This document shows positions 8,988 through 17,538 of a stretch of 47,708 bases of DNA, one piece after another. The notes under the pieces were generated by a model. The model saw only the letters and a list, made by a program, of their open reading frames with translations, searched no databases and was not told the DNA's origin. The DNA comes from Flavobacterium sp. (lineage in GTDB: Bacteria > Bacteroidota > Bacteroidia > Flavobacteriales > Flavobacteriaceae): the NCBI GenBank assembly GCA_017984835.1, contig JAGNYR010000007.1, positions 1 to 47,708 of the forward strand. Reading direction: 5' to 3'. The position numbers and the translations under genes are program-made. Every line of letters begins with the position of its first letter. Position 1 is the stretch's first letter.

Positions 8988-9967
8988 AAAGAATATTAAT
9001 TACAGGTGCAGCGGGTTTTTTAGGATCTCACCTTTGCGACAGATTTATTAAAGAAGGTTACCATGTAATCGGAATGGACAATTTAATCACGGGTGATTTA
9101 AAAAACATTGAGCATCTTTTTAAATTGGAACAATTCGAATTTTACCACCACGACATTACTAAGTTTGTTCATATTCCGGGGCAATTAGATTATATTCTTC
9201 ATTTTGCTTCACCAGCAAGTCCAATAGATTATCTTAAAATTCCAATTCAAACATTAAAAGTGGGTTCGTTAGGAACGCATAATTTGTTAGGCCTTGCAAG
9301 AGTCAAAAAAGCACGCATTTTAATTGCTTCCACTTCTGAAATTTATGGCGACCCTTTGGTGCATCCACAAACAGAGGAATACTACGGAAATGTAAATACA
9401 ATTGGGCCAAGAGGCGTGTATGATGAAGCAAAAAGATTTCAAGAATCCATCACAATGGCTTACCATACGTTTCACGGTGTTGAAACCAGAATTGTTAGAA
9501 TATTTAATACCTACGGACCAAGAATGCGACTCAACGACGGTAGAGTCATCCCAGCTTTTATCGGGCAGGCGTTGCGCGGAGAGGATTTAACAATTTTTGG
9601 CGACGGAATGCAAACGCGTTCTTTCTGCTATGTAACAGATCAAGTAGAGGGAATTTTCAGGCTGCTTCATTCCGATTACCATTTACCCGTAAATATTGGA
9701 AACCCAGACGAAATCACGATTAAAGATTTTGCCGATGAAATCATAAAATTAACCGGTACCGAACAAAAAGTAGTATACCATCCTTTGCCAATAAATGACC
9801 CGTTGCAACGTCAACCCGACACGACAAAGGCAAAAGAAATTTTAGGCTGGGAAGCCAAAGTAACGAGAGAAGAAGGAATGAAATTGACATATGATTATTT
9901 CAAATCTTTATCCACAGAAGAATTGTTAAAAGAAGAGCACAAAGACTTTTCAAAATATATAGTGTAA
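8984..9967 (+). CDS. UDP-glucuronate decarboxylase (UDP-xylose synthase)
   Basis: This 327-residue short-chain dehydrogenase/reductase converts UDP-glucuronate to UDP-xylose with bound NAD. The Rossmann motif is GAAGFLG (residues 8-14). The stretch [19 protein letters not shown] is characteristic of UXS enzymes rather than of 4-epimerases. The catalytic Tyr/Lys pair lies in YDEAKRFQE (Y146, K150), and [10 protein letters not shown] follows as in UXS. It starts at TTG 8984, overlapping the stop of the preceding gene (TTGA). A transmembrane anchor, as in some UXS proteins, is absent. It should supply UDP-xylose, or an intermediate, to a glycosyltransferase of this locus; no UDP-glucose dehydrogenase is seen in the window. 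Confidence 0.9.
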   Translation: MKRILITGAAGFLGSHLCDRFIKEGYHVIGMDNLITGDLKNIEHLFKLEQFEFYHHDITKFVHIPGQLDYILHFASPASPIDYLKIPIQTLKVGSLGTHNLLGLARVKKARILIASTSEIYGDPLVHPQTEEYYGNVNTIGPRGVYDEAKRFQESITMAYHTFHGVETRIVRIFNTYGPRMRLNDGRVIPAFIGQALRGEDLTIFGDGMQTRSFCYVTDQVEGIFRLLHSDYHLPVNIGNPDEITIKDFADEIIKLTGTEQKVVYHPLPINDPLQRQPDTTKAKEILGWEAKVTREEGMKLTYDYFKSLSTEELLKEEHKDFSKYIV

Positions 9968-11320
9968 TTGAAGAACAAAACAGGAAGATACTCCGGATAT
10001 ATAAGACCCTTTTCTTATTTATTTGATATTACTGTAATCAATGTATTGATTATTTTTTTACTCCCCGAAGAGTTAAACGAATATAGATTTCATTTGTTTA
10101 CAACGATATCCTGGCTGATTATATCCTGGAACATTCAATTTTATGAAGTGTATCGTTTTACCAAATCCATAGAGATTCTGGGTAAAATAATCAAACAAGG
10201 AAGTCTCTTTTTTCTTATTAATTTTGCTTATTTAGGTTATTATTTCAAGTTTTCATCACCTTCTCAGATGATGAATTACATTATACTTTCTATAGCACTC
10301 ATCACCTTTGTTAAATTTTTCATTTACTTTTTCTTACGAAAATTCAGAACTTTTTTTGGAGGAAATTTTAGAAAAGTGATCATCGTTGGAACAGGAAAAA
10401 AAGCGAACCAGCTCGCTGAATTTTTCAATGAGAATCTAGATTATGGATATAAGCTAGAACGAATTTTTGAATTCAAGAAAGAAAAAGACCTTGAATTTGA
10501 ACAATGTTTTTCGTTTGTTAACGCTAACAACATCGACGAAATTTATTGTTCCTTGGCAAGTTTTAACAATACGGACATCAATAGATTTGTAGATTTTACC
10601 GACAACAATTTAAAAGTATTAAAGTTTCTTCCAGATAACAAAGACGTATTGTCTAGAAACTTGATTTTAGATTATTATGGGTATATTCCAATCATTTCTT
10701 TACGAAATACGCCACTTGATAAACACGCCAATAAACTATTAAAACGGGTATTTGACATAGTTTTTTCCAGTCTCATCATTTTGTTGATCATGTCTTGGGT
10801 GATTCCAATATTGGCTATATTAATTAAATTGGAATCCAAAGGACCGGTGTTTTTTAAACAAAAGAGAAACGGGCTGAATTACGAAGAGTTTTCATGTATC
10901 AAATTTAGATCCATGCGACTGAATGACATTGCCGATTTAGAACAAGTATCCAAAAACGATCCGCGAATAACAAAAATTGGGAAGTTCATGCGCAAAACAA
11001 GTATCGATGAATTGCCCCAGTTTTTCAACGCATTCATTGGTACCATGTCGGTTGTGGGACCTAGACCTCATATGGTAAGTCACACTGAAATGTATGCCAA
11101 AAGTGTAGATAAATTCATGGTGCGACATTTTATCAAACCAGGAATTACTGGTTTAGCACAAACAAATGGTTTTAGAGGAGAAGTTGAAAACGAACACGAC
11201 ATCATCAACAGAGTAAAATATGATATTTTTTATTTAGAAAATTGGTCACTTTTGTTAGACATCAAAATTATTGTGCTCACCATATACAATGCAGCAAAAG
11301 GAGATAAAAAGGCCTACTAA
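9968..11320 (+). CDS. Polyprenyl-phosphate hexose-1-phosphate transferase (WcaJ/PglC superfamily)
   Basis: This 450-residue membrane protein would start glycan assembly by transferring a hexose-1-phosphate to undecaprenyl phosphate. The N-terminal half has about four helices and a CoA-binding-like domain (VIIVGTGKKANQLAEFF). The C-terminal catalytic domain begins at KRVFDIVFSS with the re-entrant helix and carries GPVFFKQKRNG, SIDELPQFFNAF, VVGPRP and KPGITGLAQ, all standard for the polytopic phosphoglycosyltransferase family; the Asp-Glu of DEL is the expected catalytic pair. It starts with TTG immediately after the previous stop. It is the last gene of the polysaccharide locus. The sugar (glucose, galactose or other) is not certain. 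Confidence 0.9.
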   Translation: MKNKTGRYSGYIRPFSYLFDITVINVLIIFLLPEELNEYRFHLFTTISWLIISWNIQFYEVYRFTKSIEILGKIIKQGSLFFLINFAYLGYYFKFSSPSQMMNYIILSIALITFVKFFIYFFLRKFRTFFGGNFRKVIIVGTGKKANQLAEFFNENLDYGYKLERIFEFKKEKDLEFEQCFSFVNANNIDEIYCSLASFNNTDINRFVDFTDNNLKVLKFLPDNKDVLSRNLILDYYGYIPIISLRNTPLDKHANKLLKRVFDIVFSSLIILLIMSWVIPILAILIKLESKGPVFFKQKRNGLNYEEFSCIKFRSMRLNDIADLEQVSKNDPRITKIGKFMRKTSIDELPQFFNAFIGTMSVVGPRPHMVSHTEMYAKSVDKFMVRHFIKPGITGLAQTNGFRGEVENEHDIINRVKYDIFYLENWSLLLDIKIIVLTIYNAAKGDKKAY

Positions 11321-11362
11321 AAAAATTATTTTTTAACCGAGCCATTTCATAAATAAACTACT

Positions 11363-11371
11363 TATTTTTGC
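11363..11371 (+). promoter_or_regulatory. purD promoter -7 element
   Basis: TATTTTTGC matches the Bacteroidota -7 consensus TAnnTTTGc. Transcription would begin near 11376, about 20 bases before the purD ATG. No TTG is visible at the -33 position. Confidence 0.5.
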
Positions 11372-11396
11372 AAAAACAACCAACACACATTACACA

Positions 11397-12671
11397 ATGA
11401 CAATTTTATTATTAGGTTCTGGAGGAAGAGAACACGCATTAGCATGGAAAATGCTTCAAAGTTCAAAATGCGAATCACTATTTGTAGCACCAGGAAATGC
11501 TGGAACTGCACAAATAGCTACCAATGTAGATGTAGACATTCTCGACTTTCAATCGATTAAAACCTTTGTGTTGAATAATAACGTCAATATGGTTGTTGTA
11601 GGACCTGAAGACCCTTTGGTTCATGGGATCTTTGATTTTTTCAAAAACGACGCTCAATTGCAAGCTATTCCAGTTATTGGACCTTCTAAAACAGGTGCGC
11701 AATTGGAAGGAAGTAAAGAATTTGCCAAACAATTTTTAGTAAAAAACAACATTCCAACCGCAGCATACGATAGTTTTACTTCTGAAACGGTAGAACAAGG
11801 TTGTGCTTTTCTGGAAACGCTACAAGCTCCTTATGTATTAAAAGCAGACGGACTTGCGGCAGGTAAAGGAGTGTTAATTCTTCAAGATCTTGAAGAAGCC
11901 AAAACAGAACTTCGAAACATGTTGGTGCATGCCAAGTTTGGACAAGCGAGTTCAAAAGTGGTAATTGAAGAGTTTTTGGACGGAATTGAATTGAGTTGTT
12001 TTGTATTGACTGACGGTAAAAATTATAAAATACTTCCTACAGCTAAAGATTATAAAAGAATTGGAGAGGGTGACACAGGACTTAATACAGGTGGAATGGG
12101 AGCTGTTTCTCCGGTTCCATTTGCAGACCAAATTTTGTTAGATAAAATAGAAAGCAGAATTGTCAAACCTACAGTTGAAGGGCTTCAAAAAGACAACATA
12201 GAATACAAAGGTTTTATTTTTATCGGATTGATCAATGTGAAAGGCGAGCCTATCGTAATCGAATATAATGTTCGAATGGGTGACCCAGAAACCGAAGTAG
12301 TGATTCCTCGATTAAAGTCTGATTTGGTTGAAATGTTTAACGCTGTTGCGGAAGAAAAACTGGATGAATTTGTTTTAGAAGTAGATCCAAGAAGCGCCAC
12401 GACTATTATGGTTGTTTCTGGAGGATACCCTGAAGATTACGAAAAAGGAAAAACAATTACGGGAATAGAATCGATTACAGATTCGATTGTTTTTCATGCA
12501 GGAACAAAAACGGCAAATGGTTCGATTGTTTCAAACGGAGGTCGCGTGCTAGCGGTAACATCTTACGGAGATAATTTTAAAGACGCCATAAAAAAATCTT
12601 ACCAAAACATAGACAAGCTACATTTTGATAAGATGTATTTTAGAAAAGATATTGGATTCGACTTATTTTAA
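11397..12671 (+). CDS. purD: Phosphoribosylamine-glycine ligase
   Basis: This 424-residue ATP-grasp enzyme joins glycine to 5-phosphoribosylamine in the second step of purine synthesis, in the cytoplasm. The start MTILLLGSGGREHALAWKM is the family signature, followed by VVGPEDPLVHG. The ATP-grasp region contains YVLKADGLAAGKGVLI. GEGDTGLNTGGMGAVSPVP and EYNVRMGDPETEVV complete the family motifs. Length is normal for PurD. It has its own promoter and is separated from the polysaccharide locus by 76 bases. Its 3' end overlaps the convergent small membrane protein gene by 9 bases, with no terminator between them. Confidence 0.97.
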   Translation: MTILLLGSGGREHALAWKMLQSSKCESLFVAPGNAGTAQIATNVDVDILDFQSIKTFVLNNNVNMVVVGPEDPLVHGIFDFFKNDAQLQAIPVIGPSKTGAQLEGSKEFAKQFLVKNNIPTAAYDSFTSETVEQGCAFLETLQAPYVLKADGLAAGKGVLILQDLEEAKTELRNMLVHAKFGQASSKVVIEEFLDGIELSCFVLTDGKNYKILPTAKDYKRIGEGDTGLNTGGMGAVSPVPFADQILLDKIESRIVKPTVEGLQKDNIEYKGFIFIGLINVKGEPIVIEYNVRMGDPETEVVIPRLKSDLVEMFNAVAEEKLDEFVLEVDPRSATTIMVVSGGYPEDYEKGKTITGIESITDSIVFHAGTKTANGSIVSNGGRVLAVTSYGDNFKDAIKKSYQNIDKLHFDKMYFRKDIGFDLF

Positions 12672-12893
12672 GAAAGAATGAGCCGTAGTATCTTGTGTTT
12701 CTTCGTTGTTTGCTTTGTGAAGCTTTAATTGCTTGATCCAATACACGATAAAATAGGCACAAATACCCATAAATACCCAATTGATAAGATTAGCTCCAAA
12801 CCATGTTTTAAGTTCTAATTTTCTGATAAGGTCAAGTGGAACAAATAAAAAATCCACAAAAAGAGTCTGAATTCCTTCGAAAAATGCTTTCAT
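12663..12893 (-). CDS. Small membrane protein, DUF6341-like
   Basis: This 76-residue protein has an amphipathic N-terminus (FFEGIQTLFVDFLFVPLDLIRKLEL), one clear transmembrane helix (WVFMGICAYFIVYWIKQLKL, about residues 39-58) and a polar tail. I recall it as a flavobacterial family, DUF6341, that sits beside upp and is sometimes mislabelled as uracil phosphoribosyltransferase; the sequence has no PRPP-binding motif, so that label would be wrong. It overlaps purD tail to tail and shares a 48-base divergent region with the DUF6427-like gene. Function is unknown. Confidence 0.8.
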   Translation of the reverse strand: MKAFFEGIQTLFVDFLFVPLDLIRKLELKTWFGANLINWVFMGICAYFIVYWIKQLKLHKANNEETQDTTAHSFLK

Positions 12894-12919
12894 TTTTAAA
12901 CAAGTGTTATATTTACATT

Positions 12920-12927
12920 CACAAAAG
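12920..12927 (-). promoter_or_regulatory. Promoter -7 element for the DUF6341-like gene
   Basis: On the minus strand this reads TACTTTTG, matching TAnnTTTG. Transcription would start near 12915, about 22 bases before the ATG at 12893. It lies in the 48-base region shared with the divergent gene at 12942. Confidence 0.4.
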
Positions 12928-12941
12928 TATAAAATATACTC

Positions 12942-13871
12942 ATGATTACAAGCTTTTTTAAAAAATCTACACCATTAAATTATTCTTTATTGATAATTTC
13001 GATGCTGTTTTTTTATTTTTCTTACCAATTCAAATTAGAAAATGGCCTCAATACACTCTTGCTTTTTTTCTATAAAACGGGTTATTTAGTACTGATTGCT
13101 ACCTGTTTCTTAATAATTAATTTTGTTGTTAAAAGAAACAGCCTCACAAAAGACAGCAGTTTTGCTATCTTTTTTTATTTTATTTTCTTGTTGTTTTTTC
13201 CTTCAATATTTAACAACCCCAAGGTATTAATTGCTAATTTTTTCTTGCTGCTTGCTTTAAGAAGATTGATTTCATTACAAACATTAAAGTTTCCGAAAGA
13301 AAAAATATTTGACGCCACTTTTTGGATATTAATGGCCAGTATTTTCCAATTTTGGATTGTATTATTTATTTTGGTTGTCTATGCCTCCATTATTTTTCAC
13401 GTTTCGAGAGATTATAGAAATTGGCTAATACCGTTTGTTTCGTTTTTTGTTTTTATGGTAGTATTCACTTTGTTTTCGCTCTTCTTTGACACCCACTTAC
13501 TTCAAAATTATGCGCAATCTGCAGTATTAGATCTAAACTTTTATTTTTTTAAGAATAATTTTGAAAATTTAGCCCTATCCATGTATACGGTCATCATCGT
13601 GTTTTTTTGGGTGCCCATGTTATTTGCTACCGCAAACAGACCCTTGAACATTCAGGCTTCATTCAAAAAATTGTTGCTTTCATTGCTGATCAGCGTGTTG
13701 GTATTTTTACTTTCTTCGAATAAATCGAGTGATTTATTGTTGTTTTCTTTTTTCCCATTAGCAGCTCTTGCGGCTAGTTTTATCGAATACAATAATTCTA
13801 AAATTCAAAAAGAAATCATATTATTTGGCTGCCTTATCATGGCGCTTACCGCCTATTTTTTACAACTATAA
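12942..13871 (+). CDS. Polytopic membrane protein, DUF6427-like
   Basis: This 309-residue protein has about eight or nine hydrophobic helices and a very short N-terminus ending in the first helix (YSLLIISMLFFYFSYQFKL). It resembles the flavobacterial DUF6427 family as I recall it, whose members lie between purD and upp in several genomes. No catalytic motif is visible. A transport or glycan-related role is possible but not supported. It is transcribed divergently from the small membrane protein and its stop codon overlaps the 3' end of upp by 6 bases. Confidence 0.8.
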   Translation: MITSFFKKSTPLNYSLLIISMLFFYFSYQFKLENGLNTLLLFFYKTGYLVLIATCFLIINFVVKRNSLTKDSSFAIFFYFIFLLFFPSIFNNPKVLIANFFLLLALRRLISLQTLKFPKEKIFDATFWILMASIFQFWIVLFILVVYASIIFHVSRDYRNWLIPFVSFFVFMVVFTLFSLFFDTHLLQNYAQSAVLDLNFYFFKNNFENLALSMYTVIIVFFWVPMLFATANRPLNIQASFKKLLLSLLISVLVFLLSSNKSSDLLLFSFFPLAALAASFIEYNNSKIQKEIILFGCLIMALTAYFLQL

Positions 13872-14519
13872 TTTAACCCCAAAAGCCAAATCGCCCGCGT
13901 CTCCTAGACCGGGTACGATGTAATTTTTTGAATTTAATTTTTCATCAATGGACGCAATCCATAAGTGACAATTTTCAGGAAGATTTTTTTCTAAAAAGGC
14001 AATGCCTTCTGGTGCCGCAATAGCCACAGCAATATGCACCTCTTTTGGGCGCTCATTTTCGATAATTTTAGAATAAACAGCAACAATTGATTCGCCAGTT
14101 GCTAGCATAGGATCTACCAGCAATAAGTTTTTATCAGTAAATGACGGTGCGGCCTTGTATTCTACTTTTATTTCAAAGGCGTCGTCGTTGTTATAATGGT
14201 GTCTGTAGGCAGAAATAAATCCGTTTTCAGCTTCGTCAAAAAATGAAGTAAAACCAGCATGAAGCGCAAGTCCAGCTCGCAAAATAGAACAGACAACTAT
14301 TTTATCTTTGACAAAAAAGGTGTCTTTTGTACCCAACGGTGTTTTGGTTTGATGCGGCAGATAGGGTAAAACTTTACTTATTTCATATGCCATGATTTCA
14401 CCAATTCGCTCCATGTTTTTTCGAAAACGCAGGCCGTCTTTTTGCACTTCCACATCTCTAATTTGGGACAAAAAATGGTTCAAAATGCTGTTGTTTTCCG
14501 ACAGATGGTGTACAATCAT
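13866..14519 (-). CDS. upp: Uracil phosphoribosyltransferase
   Basis: This 217-residue enzyme salvages uracil with PRPP to form UMP. The PRPP-binding loop is DPMLATGES (residues 136-144), preceded by three hydrophobic residues as in type I PRTases. The PLGTKDTFF region and SILRAGLALHAGF match the first conserved UPRT motifs (usual E. coli form ILRAGLGM), and the C-terminal PGLGDAGDLAFGVK is the uracil-binding flap found in UPRTs. It is transcribed toward the DUF6427-like gene and overlaps it by 6 bases. A 67-base divergent region separates it from the DUF4254 gene. Confidence 0.95.
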   Translation of the reverse strand: MIVHHLSENNSILNHFLSQIRDVEVQKDGLRFRKNMERIGEIMAYEISKVLPYLPHQTKTPLGTKDTFFVKDKIVVCSILRAGLALHAGFTSFFDEAENGFISAYRHHYNNDDAFEIKVEYKAAPSFTDKNLLLVDPMLATGESIVAVYSKIIENERPKEVHIAVAIAAPEGIAFLEKNLPENCHLWIASIDEKLNSKNYIVPGLGDAGDLAFGVKL

Positions 14520-14560
14520 TTTTAATAAAATTTATAGTTTCAGGTTAAAAGTATAAAAAC

Positions 14561-14568
14561 TATATTTG
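14561..14568 (+). promoter_or_regulatory. Promoter -7 element for the DUF4254-GT9 pair
   Basis: TATATTTG fits TAnnTTTG exactly. The predicted start of transcription is about 14573, leaving a leader of roughly 14 bases before the ATG at 14587. Confidence 0.45.
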
Positions 14569-14586
14569 TAAATAAAATTAAATAGT

Positions 14587-15192
14587 ATGTTTTCAAAATT
14601 TGCCTATTCCATATTTGAGAAAAGTATTGCTGATTATCACGTTGCTGACGATGTAAATCAATCGATCAATAATCCCTATCCAAAAGATCAAATAGAACAT
14701 TTATTGTATTTTAAAAATTGGATTGATACCGTTCAATGGCATTATGAAGACATCATTCGTGATCCAAATATTGATCCCGTTGCTGCCCTTACTCTGAAAA
14801 GAAAAATCGACGCATCCAACCAAGAGCGAACCGATATGGTTGAATATATTGACAGCTACTTCTTACAAAAGTATGCACATGTTGCTGTAAAAGCTTCTGC
14901 AAAAATTAATTCGGAAAGTCCTGCTTGGACGATCGATCGGTTGTCTATTTTGGCCTTAAAAATTTATCATATGCAAGAAGAGGTGAACAGAGAAAATGCC
15001 TCGCAAGAGCACAAAGATAAGTGCCAAGAAAAATTAAATGTGTTACTAGAACAACGTTCTGACTTGTCCACTGCTATTGATGATTTATTATCGGATATTG
15101 AAAATGGCGACAAATTCATGAAGGTTTACAAGCAAATGAAAATGTACAACGACGATGATTTAAATCCTGTTTTATATCAAAATAAAAAATAA
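14587..15192 (+). CDS. DUF4254 family protein
   Basis: This 201-residue soluble protein is mainly helical and highly charged, with no signal peptide or membrane segment. NPYPKDQIEHLLYFKNWIDT and WHYEDIIRDPNID, then KRKIDASNQERTDMVEYID, match what I know of the DUF4254 family, which is commonly encoded beside glycosyltransferases in Bacteroidota. The GT9-like gene follows after 2 bases, so the two are almost certainly one operon. A role as an accessory factor in LPS core assembly is an inference from that pairing. The biochemical function is unknown. Confidence 0.85.
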   Translation: MFSKFAYSIFEKSIADYHVADDVNQSINNPYPKDQIEHLLYFKNWIDTVQWHYEDIIRDPNIDPVAALTLKRKIDASNQERTDMVEYIDSYFLQKYAHVAVKASAKINSESPAWTIDRLSILALKIYHMQEEVNRENASQEHKDKCQEKLNVLLEQRSDLSTAIDDLLSDIENGDKFMKVYKQMKMYNDDDLNPVLYQNKK

Positions 15193-15194
15193 GA

Positions 15195-16235
15195 TTGACC
15201 CATAAAATTCGTCATATTGCTATTTTTAGGTTGTCTGCTATGGGAGATGTGGCGATGACCTCTCCGATAGTTAAAGCACTTTCAGAACAACACAAATCAA
15301 TCAAAATTACGGTTGTTTCTCGGCCATTTTTCAAACCTTTATTTGACAACATTCCCAACGTCACCTTTTTTGCTATTGATTTAAACCAAAGACACAAAGG
15401 GTTTTTAGGTCTTTTTCGTTTGTTTTTTGATTTAAAAAAATTAAACATAGATGCTTTTGCAGATTTGCACAATGTGTTGCGATCCAAAATGGTTCGTTTA
15501 TTATTTGTTTTGACTGGAAAAAAAACAGCGGCCACTGACAAAGGAAGATCGCAAAAGAAAGCATTAATTAGATCTGTTAATAAAATATTTAAGCCTGTTA
15601 GCTCAATGTTTGAAAGACATCTCGAGACATTTCAAAAATTAGGACTTGATATCAACTTAGAAAATCCAACATTTTATACATTTCCTTTAAATGCAGAAAT
15701 TAGTGCAATAACAGGAGAAAAAACGAATCATAAATGGATCGGAATAGCTCCTTTTGCGCAATATGATAGCAAGGTATATCCGCTTGATTTGATGCAACAA
15801 GTGGTTGATGAAATCAGTCAAAACCCATCGTTCAAAATATTTTTATTTGGAGGAGGTGCAAAAGAAATCGCTTTATTGAATTCGCTAGCTTCTTCTCATA
15901 AAAATTGCTTAGTTGTAGCCGGGAAGTTAGATTTTACTCAAGAAATAGAACTCATTTCAAACCTAGACGTTATGTTGTCGATGGATAGTGGGAACGGACA
16001 TATTGCAGCCATGGTGGGTAAAAAAGTAATTACTTTGTGGGGAGCTACCCATCCATATGCAGGACTTATGCCTTTTCAACAACCCTTAGAAAATAGCTTA
16101 ACTTCAAACAGAGATCTATATCCTTTGTTGCCAACTTCGGTATATGGAAATAAAAATATTAAAGGATACAAGGAAGCGATGCGAACCATCACGCCCGAGG
16201 CCATCCTAAAAAAAATACATTCCAATCTTGATTAA
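15195..16235 (+). CDS. Glycosyltransferase family 9 protein (heptosyltransferase-like)
   Basis: This 346-residue GT-B protein resembles ADP-heptose:LPS heptosyltransferases, which add heptose to lipid A-core at the cytoplasmic face. The N-terminus RHIAIFRLSAMGDVAMTSP is the family start, where the Asp of GD is the likely catalytic base. The C-terminal donor site contains MDSGNGHIAAMVGKKVITLWG. The start is TTG at 15195, two bases after the DUF4254 stop. The real sugar donor in Flavobacteriia may not be heptose. It converges with the reductase gene at 16278 across a 42-base gap without an obvious terminator. Confidence 0.9.
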   Translation: MTHKIRHIAIFRLSAMGDVAMTSPIVKALSEQHKSIKITVVSRPFFKPLFDNIPNVTFFAIDLNQRHKGFLGLFRLFFDLKKLNIDAFADLHNVLRSKMVRLLFVLTGKKTAATDKGRSQKKALIRSVNKIFKPVSSMFERHLETFQKLGLDINLENPTFYTFPLNAEISAITGEKTNHKWIGIAPFAQYDSKVYPLDLMQQVVDEISQNPSFKIFLFGGGAKEIALLNSLASSHKNCLVVAGKLDFTQEIELISNLDVMLSMDSGNGHIAAMVGKKVITLWGATHPYAGLMPFQQPLENSLTSNRDLYPLLPTSVYGNKNIKGYKEAMRTITPEAILKKIHSNLD

Positions 16236-16277
16236 TTCAAGGCGAGAACGTATTTCTATTTATTCAAAAGCTAGTAA

Positions 16278-17327
16278 CTATACATCATCAAAGTCAACTT
16301 CAATCTCAGCAGAGGTTGGATGCGCTTGACACGTTAACGTAAGTCCTTCGGATACTTCTTTATCTGTTAATATTGAGTTCTTCTTCATTTCGGCACTTCC
16401 TTTTGTGATTCGTGCTAAACAACTACTACAAACACCACCTTGGCAGGAATAAGGGGCATCAATACCTTTTTTGAGTGAAGCATCAAGCAAGGTTTCTTTT
16501 TGATTCATTTCAAAATGAGTCGTTTCTCCGTCAACAATTACGGTTATTTTGGTAAGGCCACTATGAGAACCAGCTTCTTTATTTTCGGTTGCTGAGCTGG
16601 TAAACAACTCAAATTTTATTTTTTCTTCAGAAACACCTTTTTCTTTTAAGGCAGAAGTTGCGGTATGAATCATCTCCTCTGGACCACACAAATAAAAGGT
16701 TTTAAATTCTTTGTTGAGGTGCGTATGATCGATTACTTGATTTACTACGGACGCATTGATTCTTCCAGAAATACTGTTTTCTATTGCGCTTTGGCTAAAA
16801 ACGTACTGTACAAATAATCGGCCTTCGTATTTAACTTGTAATCCTTGAAGAGCGTTAAAAAATATTGTGTCCTCTTTTGATTTGTTTCCGTAAACCAAAA
16901 CAAAAGTACTGTTTGGCTCACTTTCTAGAACCGATGTAAGGATCGAAAACACAGGAGTAATTCCGCTTCCGGCAACAAAAGCAGCATAATTATTTGATTG
17001 GTTAGCAGGTTCAAAAACGAAATTTCCTTCGGGTTGACCTACTTCTAAAATATCACCCACTTGTAAGTTTCTATTTGCAAATGTCGAAAAAAGTCCGTTT
17101 GCTACTTCTTTGATGGCAACTCTCAATTCGCCACTTGTAGGCGACGAACAAATAGAATAGGCACGTCTTATTTCATTCCCGTCAAGCGTAAGTTTTAAAG
17201 TAACGTACTGACCTGCGGAAAATTGATACAAGTTTTTTAATTCTTCCGGAACCGAGAATGAAATGGAAATTGCATTGGAGGTTTCTCGGGTTATGTTGTC
17301 AATTTTTAATTTGTAAAAAGATGCCAT
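16278..17327 (-). CDS. PaaE-type ferredoxin-fused flavin reductase
   Basis: This 349-residue protein transfers electrons from NAD(P)H through FAD to a plant-type 2Fe-2S cluster. Order of domains: FAD-binding barrel (residues 1-105) with RRAYSICSSP, NAD(P)-binding domain with GSGITPVFSIL and YLCGPEEMI, and a C-terminal ferredoxin domain with cluster ligands C295, C300, C303 and C333. This order is that of phenylacetyl-CoA epoxidase subunit PaaE and related reductases. No paa oxygenase genes are nearby, so the partner is unknown and the protein could serve a desaturase or hydroxylase. It has its own promoter. Confidence 0.88.
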   Translation of the reverse strand: MASFYKLKIDNITRETSNAISISFSVPEELKNLYQFSAGQYVTLKLTLDGNEIRRAYSICSSPTSGELRVAIKEVANGLFSTFANRNLQVGDILEVGQPEGNFVFEPANQSNNYAAFVAGSGITPVFSILTSVLESEPNSTFVLVYGNKSKEDTIFFNALQGLQVKYEGRLFVQYVFSQSAIENSISGRINASVVNQVIDHTHLNKEFKTFYLCGPEEMIHTATSALKEKGVSEEKIKFELFTSSATENKEAGSHSGLTKITVIVDGETTHFEMNQKETLLDASLKKGIDAPYSCQGGVCSSCLARITKGSAEMKKNSILTDKEVSEGLTLTCQAHPTSAEIEVDFDDV

Positions 17328-17342
17328 TATTAATATTTTTTA

Positions 17343-17350
17343 CAAAGGTA
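17343..17350 (-). promoter_or_regulatory. Promoter -7 element for the flavin reductase gene
   Basis: The minus strand reads TACCTTTG, a match to TAnnTTTG. Transcription is expected near 17338, about 11 bases before the ATG. No TTG lies at the right distance upstream. Confidence 0.45.
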
Positions 17351-17538
17351 AGAAATAGCCTATTAATGAAATAATAAACAACTTAGATTTTCCATTCCTA
17401 TCTCATTTTTATCAACGGCTGTCAATTTGTGACATAAAAAACCTCAATTTATTTTATCATATCAAAAAGAAATGTAAATTTACCAGTTAGTTATACTAAA
17501 AAGGACTTTGTTTAGTTACTTTAAAAACGACATTTACA

